A stretch of DNA of 64,000 nucleotides, from NCBI RefSeq assembly GCF_000203815.1, contig NW_004457729.1, positions 674 through 64,673 of the forward strand, in the 5' to 3' direction. Shown piece by piece: positions 39,588 through 49,707 of this stretch. The DNA is from Cavenderia fasciculata (taxonomy: Eukaryota > Evosea > Eumycetozoa > Acytosteliales > Cavenderiaceae). A program made the translations under genes and the position numbers. The stretch's first letter is position 1. Every line of letters starts with the position of its first letter. The notes under the pieces were generated by a model, which made no database searches, had not been told where the DNA came from, and saw nothing but the letters and a program-made list of their open reading frames with translations.

Positions 39588-40225
39588 ATGGAATCAATAT
39601 ACAGTGGAATAAAACATAAGACTAAGATTATTAAACTATTTAGATCAATATTGAGGGTTTGTAATACCAAAGAGAGCTACCCCCACACCTATACAGTTAT
39701 TGATCGATGATATTCTCTCTCTATCTCTCTTTTTTTTCAAACCAATACCCTCTATATATTTATAGGAGAGATTAAAATTACCTACTGAAAATAGAAGACA
39801 ATTTGTATTACACAAAGCAAGAACAGAGTTTAGAGAAGGATCAAAGGTTAGTGATCCAAAGGAAATCAGAAGTTTATTAATGTATGTAGGCAATCATATA
39901 TATATATATATATATGTTCTCCATATTTTAAATATCTATCAAATACTCACAATCATCATCATCATCATAACACACTAGAATTGGTAATACACATTTAGAT
40001 ACTGTGATGATTCAAGCAAAACATCTTTGTTCGATTTTAGAGTATGAACCAACGCCCATCGAAATCCAGATGATGGAGAAGTCTGGAACTACACCCAAAC
40101 CACTCAGCGCAGACGAACAAAAAACATTAAAGATCAATCAAGAATATGTAGAGATGGCAAAGAAAGAACAAAAATTAAGAGATGCTAAAGAAAAGGATGA
40201 TATGTGTGAAGATAATATCAGATAG
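39588..40225 (+). CDS. LYR-motif (Complex1_LYR-like) protein
   Basis: Three exons (39588-39656, 39766-39881, 39979-40225), 143 residues. The short first exon supplies IIKLFRSILR, an LYR-type motif (L-F/Y-R-x-x-L-R), which continues in frame into ERLKLPTENRRQFVLHKARTE and the FR-x-x-x-x-VSDPKEIRSLLIIGN segment typical of the fold. LYR proteins are small mitochondrial factors that bind acyl carrier protein and support Fe-S or respiratory complex assembly; which one this is cannot be decided here. A charged C-terminal extension of ~60 residues is unusual for the family. An alternative upstream ATG at 39466 gives a frame that fails at the splice site. Confidence 0.7.
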
Positions 40226-40236
40226 AGAAAATATTA

Positions 40237-40237
<1 letters not shown>

Positions 40238-40287
<50 letters not shown>

Positions 40288-40288
40288 C
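40238..40288. repeat. Intergenic (ATA)n microsatellite
   Basis: About 16 uninterrupted ATA/AAT triplets just after the LYR-protein stop codon; non-coding. Confidence 0.9.
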
Positions 40289-40365
40289 AAAACCGACTAC
40301 TAACTAACAAATCAATATGGATTAAAAGAATATGATAACTGCTTACTGAATGGAATAAATATGAT

Positions 40366-40744
40366 ATGAATATCCCGCCGACACATAGACAAACAGGAAA
40401 TACAAATACAAATTGGATTGTTGTTGTTTTTAGATTTAAAATGTATTTAGACAACCAGCAAAAATGGGAGGCAACTATAGAGGTCGGAGAGGAATCTCCG
40501 AGGACAACACAGGTGACGAACCACAAAGTAGTCAGCACCAGCATGGAGATACATTGATATCTACCTTGACCCAAAGGATCCAGTCAGTGATTCCACCGCA
40601 TGGATTCTTCAAGTCAACACGTTCACCGTTAATGGTGATGTTACGAGACTGGCAAACGAACCAAACAATCATTATCACACCACTATCGAAGCTTTAATTC
40701 CATTTACAATGAGTGCAACCATCAACGTTTGTTGGGAAAAATAA
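40366..40744 (+). pseudogene. Decayed or frameshifted gene fragment, family unknown
   Basis: Two protein-like stretches lie in different frames. The first (frame ending at a TGA at 40555-40557) includes NTNTNWIVVVFRFKMYLDNQ and WEATIEVGEESPRTTQVTNH. The second, starting about 40541 in the next frame, reads WRYIDIYLDPKDPVSDSTAW then LQVNTFTVNGDVTRLANEPN and ends NVCWEK before TAA. A single-base shift near 40550 would join them into a beta-rich domain of about 125 residues. No ATG-led gene model or GT-AG intron fits cleanly. I do not recognise the family; it could be a lectin-like module. Confidence 0.35.
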
Positions 40745-41164
40745 AGTCTCCTAAATTTTATTGGCTACTTTTACTCTAGTCTGGTATAAACTCTTTACAA
40801 TATTTTTTTAAAATTTGTAAAGATTCTATCTATCATACATATCGATAAGATCTTTTGTAGTATATAACGTCTTGACTATAAATTAGATCTAATTATATAT
40901 GTCTAAATATATAAATAATTTACATCATCAGTTATACGGGAAAAGATGTCTTGTCCAACCGATCAATTCAATTGCACGTTTGTCTTTTTGTTTTTTTTTT
41001 TTTTTTTAGTAGCAGGGTTACAACCTGAACAGGTTTTAGCTCGTTATTCTTCGTACAAGCCCACCCAGGAGACCCTTTTCGGATCACTAAACTAAAAAAT
41101 TGAATAATCAGATCTGTTTTCGTCTTGCTGGCATGGATTTTAAAATAAAAAAACGAAAAAAAAA

Positions 41165-41563
41165 ACCGACTAATCCTTGATTGGAGAGATTCGTGAGCCC
41201 ACAGGAACCAAAAAAAGTCGCCTATGCTGGCGAGGTGCATTGGGATGTTTGCACATTTTTTTATCGCAACAATTGGGGCATGTTTTTTTTACCCAAAACA
41301 ACCTTCTCTCGAAAAAAAGAGCGGTTCTCCTCTTTATGATAACCGATGCTACTATGTGGCACCCATTACGAGAAGTGGGGGTGATCGAAATAAAAAAAAA
41401 CAAAAACAAAAACCAAAGAACAAGACAGACTTGGAGCCTAGTCTACCAGCCAACGATCCACCTTCCAAAAGCCGCAGATGTGGCGTTATGGAACTGTTGG
41501 GCAGGATTAGCCCCTGACAATGAGGCTTTGCTAGGCAATAGGCCTCGTCATCACATAGTCGTT
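41165..41563 (+). other. GC-richer island with many inverted repeats; candidate structured RNA(s)
   Basis: This intergenic block is visibly GC-richer than its surroundings and holds nested hairpins. Hairpins 41218-41233 (TCGCC/GGCGA) and 41235-41254 (GTGCA/TGCAC) are followed directly by T7, as at a pol III terminator. 41360-41383 pairs CACCC with GGGTG. 41450-41500 nests CCAAC/GTTGG, TTCCA/TGGAA and GCCGC/GTGGC. 41515-41550 forms a long stem: TGAC/GTCA, GAGGC/GCCTC and TTGC/GCAA around a TAG loop. Open frames on both strands look non-homologous and Lys-rich. It does not match a tRNA, 5S, U1-U6 or the SRP RNA as I remember them. Strand is uncertain; plus is assumed from the T-run. Confidence 0.45.
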
Positions 41564-41672
41564 CGAATTTTATTTATTTTTATTTATTTATTTTGTTTTC
41601 CCCACTAGACGCAACCTATATCTAGGACTCTTTTTTCATTCATTTGATTTGTACTATTCTATTATACCTCTC

Positions 41673-41682
41673 TATATAAATA
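41673..41682 (+). promoter_or_regulatory. TATA-like box of the GPI-anchored protein gene
   Basis: TATATAAATA lies 15 bp before the ATG of a gene whose codon use suggests strong expression, with an A-rich start context. The position fits a very short 5' UTR; the start site itself is not visible. Confidence 0.4.
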
Positions 41683-41696
41683 ATATCTTCTAAAAA

Positions 41697-42158
41697 ATGA
41701 TGAAAATCGTCGCTGTCCTTGCTTTCGTAGCCCTCTTTGCTACCATCGCCACCTCCCACCACATTACCCAAGTCACTTTCACCACCAACTGTGACCAAGC
41801 ATGTGCCACCAATGCCACCAACGGATTAAAGAACGTCACTGCCAACGCTGGTGAATGTGTCAAGCTCACCAACCCATGCGGTACCTCCGAATGGCCATAC
41901 GTCTTTGTCAACGTCACCGGAACCCAATACACCTTCACCAACTTTGGTACCAACGCTACCTCCCAATGTAACGGAACTGCTGTCGAAGCCTTCCCAGCTG
42001 CTGAATGTAACGCTAACTGCACTGAAGGTGGAAATGGTGCCTTCTCTGGTTTCTCTGGTGTCGTCTCATGTGTCGCCCTCGAAGATTCTTCCTCTGCCTC
42101 TACCGTCGCTGCCTCATTGGTTGCCGTCGTCGTTGCTTTGGTTGCTGCCCTCCTCTAA
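41697..42158 (+). CDS. Small GPI-anchored surface glycoprotein, ponticulin-like
   Basis: Single exon, 153 residues. Signal peptide (MMKIVAVLAFVALFATIATS), a central domain with eight Cys and several N-glycosylation sequons (NAT, NVT, NGT, NCT), and a GPI-attachment tail: small residues EDSSSAS followed by a hydrophobic run ASLVAVVVALVAALL at the very end. This matches the layout of ponticulin-family proteins, which link membrane and actin, but the assignment is by layout, not by confident homology. Codons end mostly in C (GCC, ACC, AAC, GTC), unlike the neighbours, so the gene is probably among the most highly expressed in the window. Confidence 0.7.
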   Translation: MMKIVAVLAFVALFATIATSHHITQVTFTTNCDQACATNATNGLKNVTANAGECVKLTNPCGTSEWPYVFVNVTGTQYTFTNFGTNATSQCNGTAVEAFPAAECNANCTEGGNGAFSGFSGVVSCVALEDSSSASTVAASLVAVVVALVAALL

Positions 42159-42254
42159 ATAAATATAATTTTAAATTAAATCTAAAAACAACAACAACTA
42201 CAATCCATTTTACATCATTTGTGTTTTCCCTTGTTTTGTATTTGATGTTGTGAT

Positions 42255-42971
42255 TTAAAGATCGGTAGATTTTATTAGCAAAACTCCATTATTTTCAAGT
42301 TTTGACAACATTTCATTTGTACTATCATCTGATACACCTCGAGTACAATCGGACAAGAGATATACATTGTATCCCAATTGTTTTCCATCAAGACAAGTAT
42401 ATCCTACACAATAGTCTGTAGCTAATCCACAAACATAGATATCTTTTACATGGTGTTGAACGAGTGTCGAGTGTAATTCTGTTTTGTATTGATCATCATT
42501 ATCTTGAAAGGCAGAGTAACTATCAACATTTACATTCATTCCTTTTCTAATTATTACTTCTTTGATGTTGCTCGATCGTAATAGATGTTGATGAAATTCA
42601 CTACCTTTGCTATGTTGAACACAATGGTTGGGCCACATTATTTGTTTCATTGTTATATCTTTTTTACCAATGGTTGTTGTTGTTGTTGTTGATCTTGGTG
42701 GCGGTGGTGGTGGTTGTTGGATATCTATAGTTTCAAAACATTGTGCACCTGGATGATTCGATGCAAAGGATATATGATTTTGAGGATGCCAATCTTGAGA
42801 TAGTACTACTAGATCAAAGAGTTGGTTGTTGTTCTCTAATAGTTTGTTGATTGGTTCCAATATATCAGATGCATTTGGCACTTGTAATGATCCTCCTTCC
42901 ATAAAATCATATTGAATATCTACAAGTATTAATGCTTTTGCATTGTTTGTGTTGTTGTTGTTGTTATCCAT
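42255..42971 (-). CDS. Nicotinamidase (isochorismatase-fold hydrolase)
   Basis: Single exon, 238 residues. The catalytic triad is visible: Asp18 in LILVDIQYDFMEGGSL, Lys in VIIRKGMN, and Cys in VCGLATDYCVGYTCLD. The metal site residues are in VLSQDWHPQNHISFASNHP. A WPNHCVQHSKGSEFH segment is characteristic of nicotinamidase rather than other isochorismatase-fold enzymes. It converts nicotinamide to nicotinate for NAD salvage. A Pro/Thr-rich insert of about 25 residues breaks the metal-site region, and an Asn run leads the protein. Confidence 0.9.
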   Translation of the reverse strand: MDNNNNNTNNAKALILVDIQYDFMEGGSLQVPNASDILEPINKLLENNNQLFDLVVLSQDWHPQNHISFASNHPGAQCFETIDIQQPPPPPPRSTTTTTTIGKKDITMKQIMWPNHCVQHSKGSEFHQHLLRSSNIKEVIIRKGMNVNVDSYSAFQDNDDQYKTELHSTLVQHHVKDIYVCGLATDYCVGYTCLDGKQLGYNVYLLSDCTRGVSDDSTNEMLSKLENNGVLLIKSTDL

Positions 42972-43086
42972 TATCGATAAGCGTTACTAATATTGAATAA
43001 AAAAAACCTAATAAAAAAAAATGTTCTAGCGTAGAACGAGAAATTACTCATTAAAACTAATAATAAAACAACTTTTGTAATTTAAA
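42972..43086. promoter_or_regulatory. Compact divergent promoter
   Basis: Only 115 bp separate the start codons of the nicotinamidase and the orphan gene at 43087. The gap is A-rich on the plus strand, with TTAATAAA-like stretches and ACTCATTAAAACTAATAATA, so both genes may be driven from it. Confidence 0.4.
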
Positions 43087-43770
43087 ATGACAAACCAACA
43101 ACAACAACAACAAAACAACGATGAACAAATAGATATTGTAGATATGAGAAGAAGAGCTTTTGAAAGTGCACAAGTGGCAATACAAGAGATGGCTATCAGA
43201 GATATTCAAGAGATTGTAGCTCTACTATCACAAAACAATGATCAACTATCTGTCGTTCTCTCCATGTCTGACAATGGTACACAAATAGCATCTTTACAAT
43301 CACTATTTCTCGTTCTTTCATTGATTCTCAACAATGGACAACTCGTTAGTTTTGATGTATGTATATTGCTTCTTATGGTAAAAGATCATACTTTTTACTT
43401 TTATTTTTGTTACTAATAACTAAATATTTCTATTTTATAGTCTACTAGAAATGGAGTATGTCAGAGTTCAACGATATTGGTAGAGGCAATTAAAAATCAT
43501 AATCCATTGAACGATGTTAGTTATCATACCTACCAAATGTTGAAATCATACTTTATATCGGATGGAGAGAATGGAGACAACTCACACAATGTAATTCACC
43601 CAGAGTTTACACCAGAGTTGGTGTTTGCCAACTGTGGTGGACAACTAGGTGAAGCCCTGTATCGTTGGTGCGATGCTGTATTTACTGTTCTGTCGGTCAG
43701 ATTCAGCGACGCTGATGATCAAGATGACCAAGATATGGACGACCAAGAAAATGATATTGATACTTTCTAA
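43087..43770 (+). CDS. Orphan protein, acidic C-terminus
   Basis: Two exons (43087-43356, 43441-43770), 199 residues. After a Gln/Asn leader it has a helical region (VDMRRRAFESAQVAIQEMAI, DIQEIVALLSQNNDQLSVVL) and, after the intron, helices around TILVEAIKNHNPLNDVSYHT and EALYRWCDAVFTVLSVRF. It ends in an Asp-rich tail. No signal peptide, membrane segment or recognisable domain is seen. Clean splice sites and conserved phase support a real gene; the function is unknown. Confidence 0.7.
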
Positions 43771-44146
43771 TTGGTGCTCGAGCAAAAGAGAATGGCTTCC
43801 ATTTGTTGCTTTTTTTTGCAAATCCAGTAAAAAAACCTTTGGTCAGTTTTAACCAACCAACCAACCAACCTGTTTTATTATGTCTGGAAACGATCTCACC
43901 AGGCCAAGAACATGGCAACAACAACAGATTTACATTGTTATAAATACAATTTTATTCACCTATTTTATTGGATGACAGAAAGAAATAATAGTTTTTTTTT
44001 TTTTTTGGTTGTTTTTTTTTTAGATTGCTTTTTTTGAAGATGTTGGTTCAATGGTGGTGGGCAGAGATTTTAATATTAAAATCTGATATTTTATCCATTC
44101 AAGTCTTTCAATCGATAACCAAGTTTGATAGATCATGAACATCTAT
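43771..44146. other. Convergent 3' region, no gene seen
   Basis: Contains an (AACC)5 tract at about 43851-43870 and poly-T runs. The first 150 bases are somewhat GC-richer than usual intergenic DNA, probably 3' UTR of the orphan gene. Confidence 0.45.
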
Positions 44147-44780
44147 TCATTTTCCAGAGAGAGCCTTTTTAATTGGCTCACTTTCAGCAGCTTCAACAGC
44201 AGTTCTTCCATCTGGACCTTCCGTCTTTACAGAGGCACCAGATTTGACGAGCAGAGCAACAGACTCTACGTGCCCTTCGTAAACGGCAGCAAGGAGTGGT
44301 GTAATTCCATATTTGTCTTTTTGATCTACGTTGACCTTTTTAGAAATAAGATAGGTCAACACTTCAACTTGGTTCTACATATTGTTAAATAGGAGGATGA
44401 CGATGGTTAGTCAATGGATGAAGAAGGGAGAGAGAGGATATAAAAATCAACCACCAACAACAACAACAACAACATACAAAATCAGCGGCCCAATGAGCAG
44501 GTCCTCTTTGGTTGGCATCTAATTTGTTAAGAATCTTTGGATCAGCTTCAACTGCAGTTTTAACATTTGAAAGATCACCATTCTTGACGGCCCATGCAAA
44601 TGCTGTATAAATATATAAAAGAAAGAAAGAAAGAATGAATGATGAATGTCATCAATCATCATAAATCGATAGATTTCAAAGTGTGAGTATAATGATAATT
44701 CTATCTATCTCTCTCTCTCTATTTATCGATTCGGGTGTGATCATACCTTCCTCGATGGATGATTTTCCTTCTTCGCTCAT
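44147..44780 (-). CDS. mtpn: Myotrophin/V-1, ankyrin-repeat inhibitor of actin capping protein
   Basis: Three exons (44780-44747, 44602-44478, 44374-44147), 128 residues. The 34-base first exon is small; joined it gives [17 protein letters not shown], then [40 protein letters not shown] and [17 protein letters not shown]. This follows human myotrophin closely in length and in four consecutive ankyrin repeats. V-1 sequesters CapZ and so favours actin filament growth. Together with abiA this window holds two regulators of actin assembly, though not as a cluster. Confidence 0.92.
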
Positions 44781-45189
44781 GATTATTGTTATGTAGTTAT
44801 ATGTGTGTTGTGTAGTGTTATTAATGAATAAACCATTAATTTGAAAGGTCAATCTTGGAGGTGGGCCAAAAAAAATATCAAAAAAAATAAAAAAAAAAAA
44901 AAAGGTCAAAATCATTGGTTCTTTGAAAAAGATTTATATGTTGGTATTTTAGATGACAAGTAACAAATTCATCAACATTGAATTTTCCATGTTTCCAAAA
45001 CTTTAATGAAATAATAATAATTATTCCAGAGATTTATGTGTTTGGGAAGGAATTTAAAAAAAATATTTAAAAAAAAAAAAAAAAAAAAGGAAATAGTTTT
45101 TTTTGAACTTTTTTGATGATCTCTTCTTCGTGCACACATCAAATTCTTATGTTCATCGACCACCACTTACTAGATAATAGAATATAGCA
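44781..45189. other. Divergent intergenic region, no gene seen
   Basis: Between mtpn and tcp1. It has poly-A/poly-T tracts and chance frames rich in Phe and Ile; nothing further is recognisable. Confidence 0.5.
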
Positions 45190-47061
45190 ATGAGCGGAAA
45201 AGTACTTATGATTGACGGAGAACGTATCTCTGGTCAAGATGTTAGAACTCAAAATGGTTTGTATTTGCATTAACCCCCTACTCCTACTCCTACTCCTACT
45301 ACTACTACTACTCCTACTACTACTATGACATTTTATTAATACTAATTAATATTAACTACTACCTATACACCATACCTACCTATTTATTATTAAATTTATA
45401 GTCACTGCTGTAACAGCTATTTCAAATATTGTAAAGACATCATTTGGACCAATTGGATTGGACAAGATGTTGGTTGATAATATAGGAGATATTACCATCA
45501 CCAATGATGGTGCTACTATTCTAAAGATGTTGGAGGTTGAACATCCAGCAGCAAAGGTATTGGTTCAACTCGCCGATCTTCAAGATCAAGAGGTAGGTGA
45601 TGGTACAACTTCTGTTGTTATTCTTGCAGCAGAGTTATTAAAGCACGCAAATGAGTTGGTACTCAAAAAGATTCATCCAACCGTTATCATTAGCGGTTAT
45701 CGTATTGCATGTACAGAGGCAATCAAATACATCAATGAAACATTGGCTGTAAAGGTAGAGACTCTCTCCAAGGACTATATTATCAACACTGTAAAGACAT
45801 CAATGTCATCAAAGATTATTGGTGATGACAGTGAATTCTTTGGAAAGATGGTCGTCGATGCTTTGGCTCGTATCAAAACCATAGACTATAAGGGTGATGC
45901 TAAATATCCAATCAACTCTGTCAACATTCTCAAGGCTCACGGTAAGAGTGCCAAGGAGAGTATGCTCGTTGAAGGTTATGCCCTCAATTGTACCGTCGCC
46001 TCTGAAGGTATGCCAAAGCGTATTGCTGGTGCAAAGATTGCTTTCCTCGATTTCAACCTTCAAAAGGCAAAGATGAAGTTGGGTCAAAAGGTTGTCGTTA
46101 CAAATGTTAATGATTTGGAAGCTATTCGTGATCGTGAAAATGATATCATTAAAGTATGTAAAAAAAAAACAAAAAAGAAAAAGAAATATGAATAAACTAA
46201 AATTTATCTCTCTTTTTCTCTATCTATCCACAATTATAGGAAAGAATTCAATTAATATTAAAATCAGGAGCAAATGTTGTTTTGACAACCAAAGGTATCG
46301 ATGATTTATGTCTTAAATATTTTGTAGAAGCAGGAGCAATGGCCGTTAGAAGATGCAAGAAAGAAGATCTCAAGAGAATTGCAAAGGCTTGTGGTGGTAC
46401 AGTACTCATTTCACTCAACAATCTCGAAGGTGATGAAAGTTTTGATACATCTGCATTGGGTTCTGCCGATGAAGTTGTCCAAACACGTATTGCCGATGAT
46501 GAACTCATCCTTGTCAAGAACTCTACCAACAAGAAGGCAGCCTCTATCATTTTACGTGGTGCCTCATCATTGTTGCTCGACGAAATGGAACGTTCACTCC
46601 ATGATTCATTGTGCATTGCCAAACGTACTTTGGAAAGCGGAACCATTGTACCAGGTGGTGGTGCAGTTGAATCAGCCCTCTCTATCTATCTCGACAACTT
46701 TGCCGAGACTATGGGTTCACGTAAACAATTGGCCATTAGCGAATTTGCCGAATCACTCCTCGTCATTCCAAAGCAACTTGCTGTCAATGCCGCTCAAGAT
46801 GCCACTGAACTCGTTTCAAAACTCAGATCCTATCACCATGCTGCTCAAACTGACGCTACCAAGAAATCCTACATGTACAGTGGTCTCGATCTCATCAACG
46901 GCAAGGTTAGAAATAATCTAGAGGCAGGTGTACTCGAACCAGCCATTGCCAAGGTTAAATGTATCAAGTTTGCTACTGAAGCTGCTATCACTATCCTCAG
47001 AATAGATGATATGATTAAACTTAATCCAAAGGAACAACAACAAGATCCACATGGTCATTAA
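45190..47061 (+). CDS. tcp1: CCT/TRiC chaperonin subunit alpha
   Basis: Three exons (45190-45256, 45402-46153, 46240-47061), 546 residues, full family length. CCT1-specific sequence runs throughout: MIDGERISGQDVRTQN, DNIGDITITNDGATILKMLE, the ATPase motif DLQDQEVGDGTTSVV, SVNILKAHGKSAKESML, DDLCLKYFVEAGAMAVRR and TIVPGGGAVESALSIYLDNF. It forms one subunit of the eight-membered ring that folds actin and tubulin. Codon use is C-rich, as expected for high expression. Confidence 0.97.
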
Positions 47062-47202
47062 AAAAAAAATTAAATAAAAAAAATATATATAAAAAATTCT
47101 TTAAAGGTTCATATTCTAAGAAATTCAACACTCTCTATTCATTATCGACTTTATTGATTTTTAGTACTAGAGTTTGTGTTGAGTTTATTGATTAAGTAAT
47201 GA

Positions 47203-47209
47203 ATGGCAT

Positions 47210-47249
<40 letters not shown>

Positions 47250-47482
47250 CAACAACAATAATCACAATGATATTCAACATAATAATGATGATTATTTTGA
47301 TATAAACTCATCAAACCATTCATTGTCATTTGCACATTTCAAGAGAATCGATGAACAGTTGGTACATCATTTACAACAATCACATAATGAAGATCGTCAA
47401 TTTTATCAACAATATGGGACATCTATATCAGATGACTTGGTAACAACAAGGAGACATCGTCAACAACAGGCAAACAACACTC

Positions 47483-47569
<87 letters not shown>

Positions 47570-49707
47570 TGGATGCGGACAAGATTCGCTTGGTAGAATC
47601 ACATCGAGAGACACAGTCAACCATTTTACCTCTTTTACTTAGTCAATGTAATCTTTTAGATACTCTTGCAAATTCAACTTATAATCAACAACAACAATCA
47701 ACAAATATAACCGAGAGTACTTTATCAAAGGATGAACTAGATAGAAGGGATTGTTATTATCTTTTATCATCTTTTAATGATACTACTCTCAACATTATTC
47801 AAGATACTGCATACGCTTCTTTAGATAGTAAATCACCATCATCTTTATCATCAGAGACATCCACATTCGCATCAACTATTATCGATACGCAATTGACAAT
47901 ATCAATCACACAATCATCTGAGGAATTGGATAAACGAGATGACTATTATAAAGAAATGTGCGATAATGCATATCCAATAATACCTCCGCCCCCACCTCCT
48001 ATAGTACAAACACCTCTGCAACCTGTACATACTCCTCCATCACTCTTTTCATCATCAACAACAGACAACAATCAAACCGACAACACAAAACCTCCTTACA
48101 ACTTGAAAAGACCAAATAGCATGCTACACGACAGTAATCAAAATTATAATAATAATACCAATTCATTACCAACAACAGTAAATAATAATAATAATAATAA
48201 TATTAATGGTGAATATAATTATAAACAAAACAATCGTAAAATGCCAACAAGTTCTCCTCCTGCTCCTACACCTATATTGCAACAAAGAAATCAGACCATG
48301 GAAATAGATGAAGAGCAAAAACCACTACCATCTTTTTCATCTGCGAAAAAGAAACTAGTATGTTGTCCAAGTAGTAATATCATAAATATTTATTATATAC
48401 TTATTCGTTTAAAAACTTTTAGGTTGAAGATCAAGTTAAAAAAGGAATTACGCCAACAACACAACAATCCTCATCCTCATCATTATCAAAAGGAGCTCAA
48501 ATGGTCATGAGTGCCGTTACTGGTGGGCACAAAAGAGGTAAATTTGAGGTCCCAGTGAAAAAGGAAGAAGGAGATTTCGAACCAGTTCCTCCTCCTCCTC
48601 CTCCTGTTGCCGCTAAAAAGTTTGTATACAATCAATCAGATACAGAAAAGATTTTAATCTTTTTTATTAATTATCTATTTTTGTTTTTACAGACTAGCCA
48701 AACTTAACAACAACAACAACAACAATAATCAAACTAAAAAGGATGACGAAACCAATCCTAGTGGAATTACAGATGTCAATGGTATACCTCTTGACGATGA
48801 AAGATTAAAACATTGCGAACCAAGAATGTTGGAGCTTATTTGTAATGAAATTTTGGATAACAGGGCATCGGTACGATGGGAAGACATCGCAGGATTGGAA
48901 AAGGTTAAAGAACAAATCAAAGAAATGGCCAGCTATCCCCTTCTCAGACCTGATATTTTCAAGGGTTTGCTAATCCCACCAAAAGGTATGCTATTGTTTG
49001 GTCCACCAGGAACGGGAAAAACAATGATTGGAAAAGCTGTAGCAAGTGAAGTAAAAGCAACCTTTTTCAGTATATCTGCTAGTACACTCACCAGTAAATG
49101 GATTGGAGAGGGTGAAAAGATGGTCAGAGCATTGTTTGCTGTTGCACTTTGTTATGCACCGTCTATCATATTTATCGATGAAATCGACTCTTTATTGACA
49201 CAGAGAACAGAGGGCGAAAATGAAGCCAGTAGGAGAATCAAAACAGAGTTTTTAATTAGATGGGATGGTGTCTCTGGAAATTCTAGCGATAGAATGCTAT
49301 TAATTGGAGCAACAAACAAACCAGAGGAATTGGACGAAGCAGCACGTAGACGTTTGGTCAAGAAATTTTATATTCCTCTACCAGAAAATGTGGCAAGATA
49401 TCAACTACTCAAGAACTTACTTTCAAAAGGAGATCATACACTTGTAGAGCATGAACTACAAGACATTACAGAACGCACAGAGGGGTACTCTGGTGCTGAT
49501 ATTAAGGAACTATGCACAGAGGCAGCATTTGGACCTATTCGTGGTGTTGGTGATATCATGGCTGTCGACAGTCAATCGGTACGACCTATTAATCATCAAG
49601 ATTTTTTGGATGCTCTCTCTGGTATGGAACCGAGTGTTGATCCAAAAGAATTGGCTTCATACATTGAATGGAACAATAAGTTTGGAAATAAAAATAAAAA
49701 ATTGTAA
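47203..49707 (+). CDS. fignl1: Fidgetin-like AAA ATPase
   Basis: Three exons (47203-48357, 48423-48619, 48693-49707), 788 residues. The N-terminal ~380 residues are Asn/Ser-rich with an uninterrupted run of nearly 30 Ser. The AAA module begins near residue 495 (MLELICNEILDNRASVRWED), with Walker A GPPGTGKT, the pore-loop TSKWIGEGEKMVRALF, Walker B IIFIDEIDSLL, sensor GATNKPEELDEAARRRLVKK and the Vps4-like C-helix IEWNNKFG. This signature fits FIGNL1 best. FIGNL1 acts in Rad51 removal and microtubule severing in animals and plants; the role here is inferred. Exon 2 ends at a GTTTGT donor, not the nearby GTATAC, to keep frame. Confidence 0.92.
47485..47569. repeat. (TCA)n microsatellite encoding poly-Ser
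   Basis: About 28 consecutive TCA codons within the first exon of the fidgetin-like gene, with no synonymous interruption. This purity suggests recent expansion. Confidence 0.92.

Noticed and set aside
40238-40288. Regular triplet array considered as a CRISPR-like or satellite structure
   Set aside because: It is a simple ATA microsatellite without spacers; nothing in the window has CRISPR organisation.
41555-41570. GTTCGAAT resembling a tRNA B box
   Set aside because: The bases on either side cannot form the 5 bp T-arm stem, and no A box or acceptor stem is present.
41177-41608. Long open frame through the GC-rich island
   Set aside because: It is Lys/Asn-interrupted, has no family resemblance, and overlaps frames on both strands; the inverted repeats explain the base composition better.
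43703-43924. Minus-strand frame with WLVGWL overlapping the end of the orphan gene
   Set aside because: Much of it is antisense to the coding exon, and the WLVGWL part comes from the (AACC)n tract.
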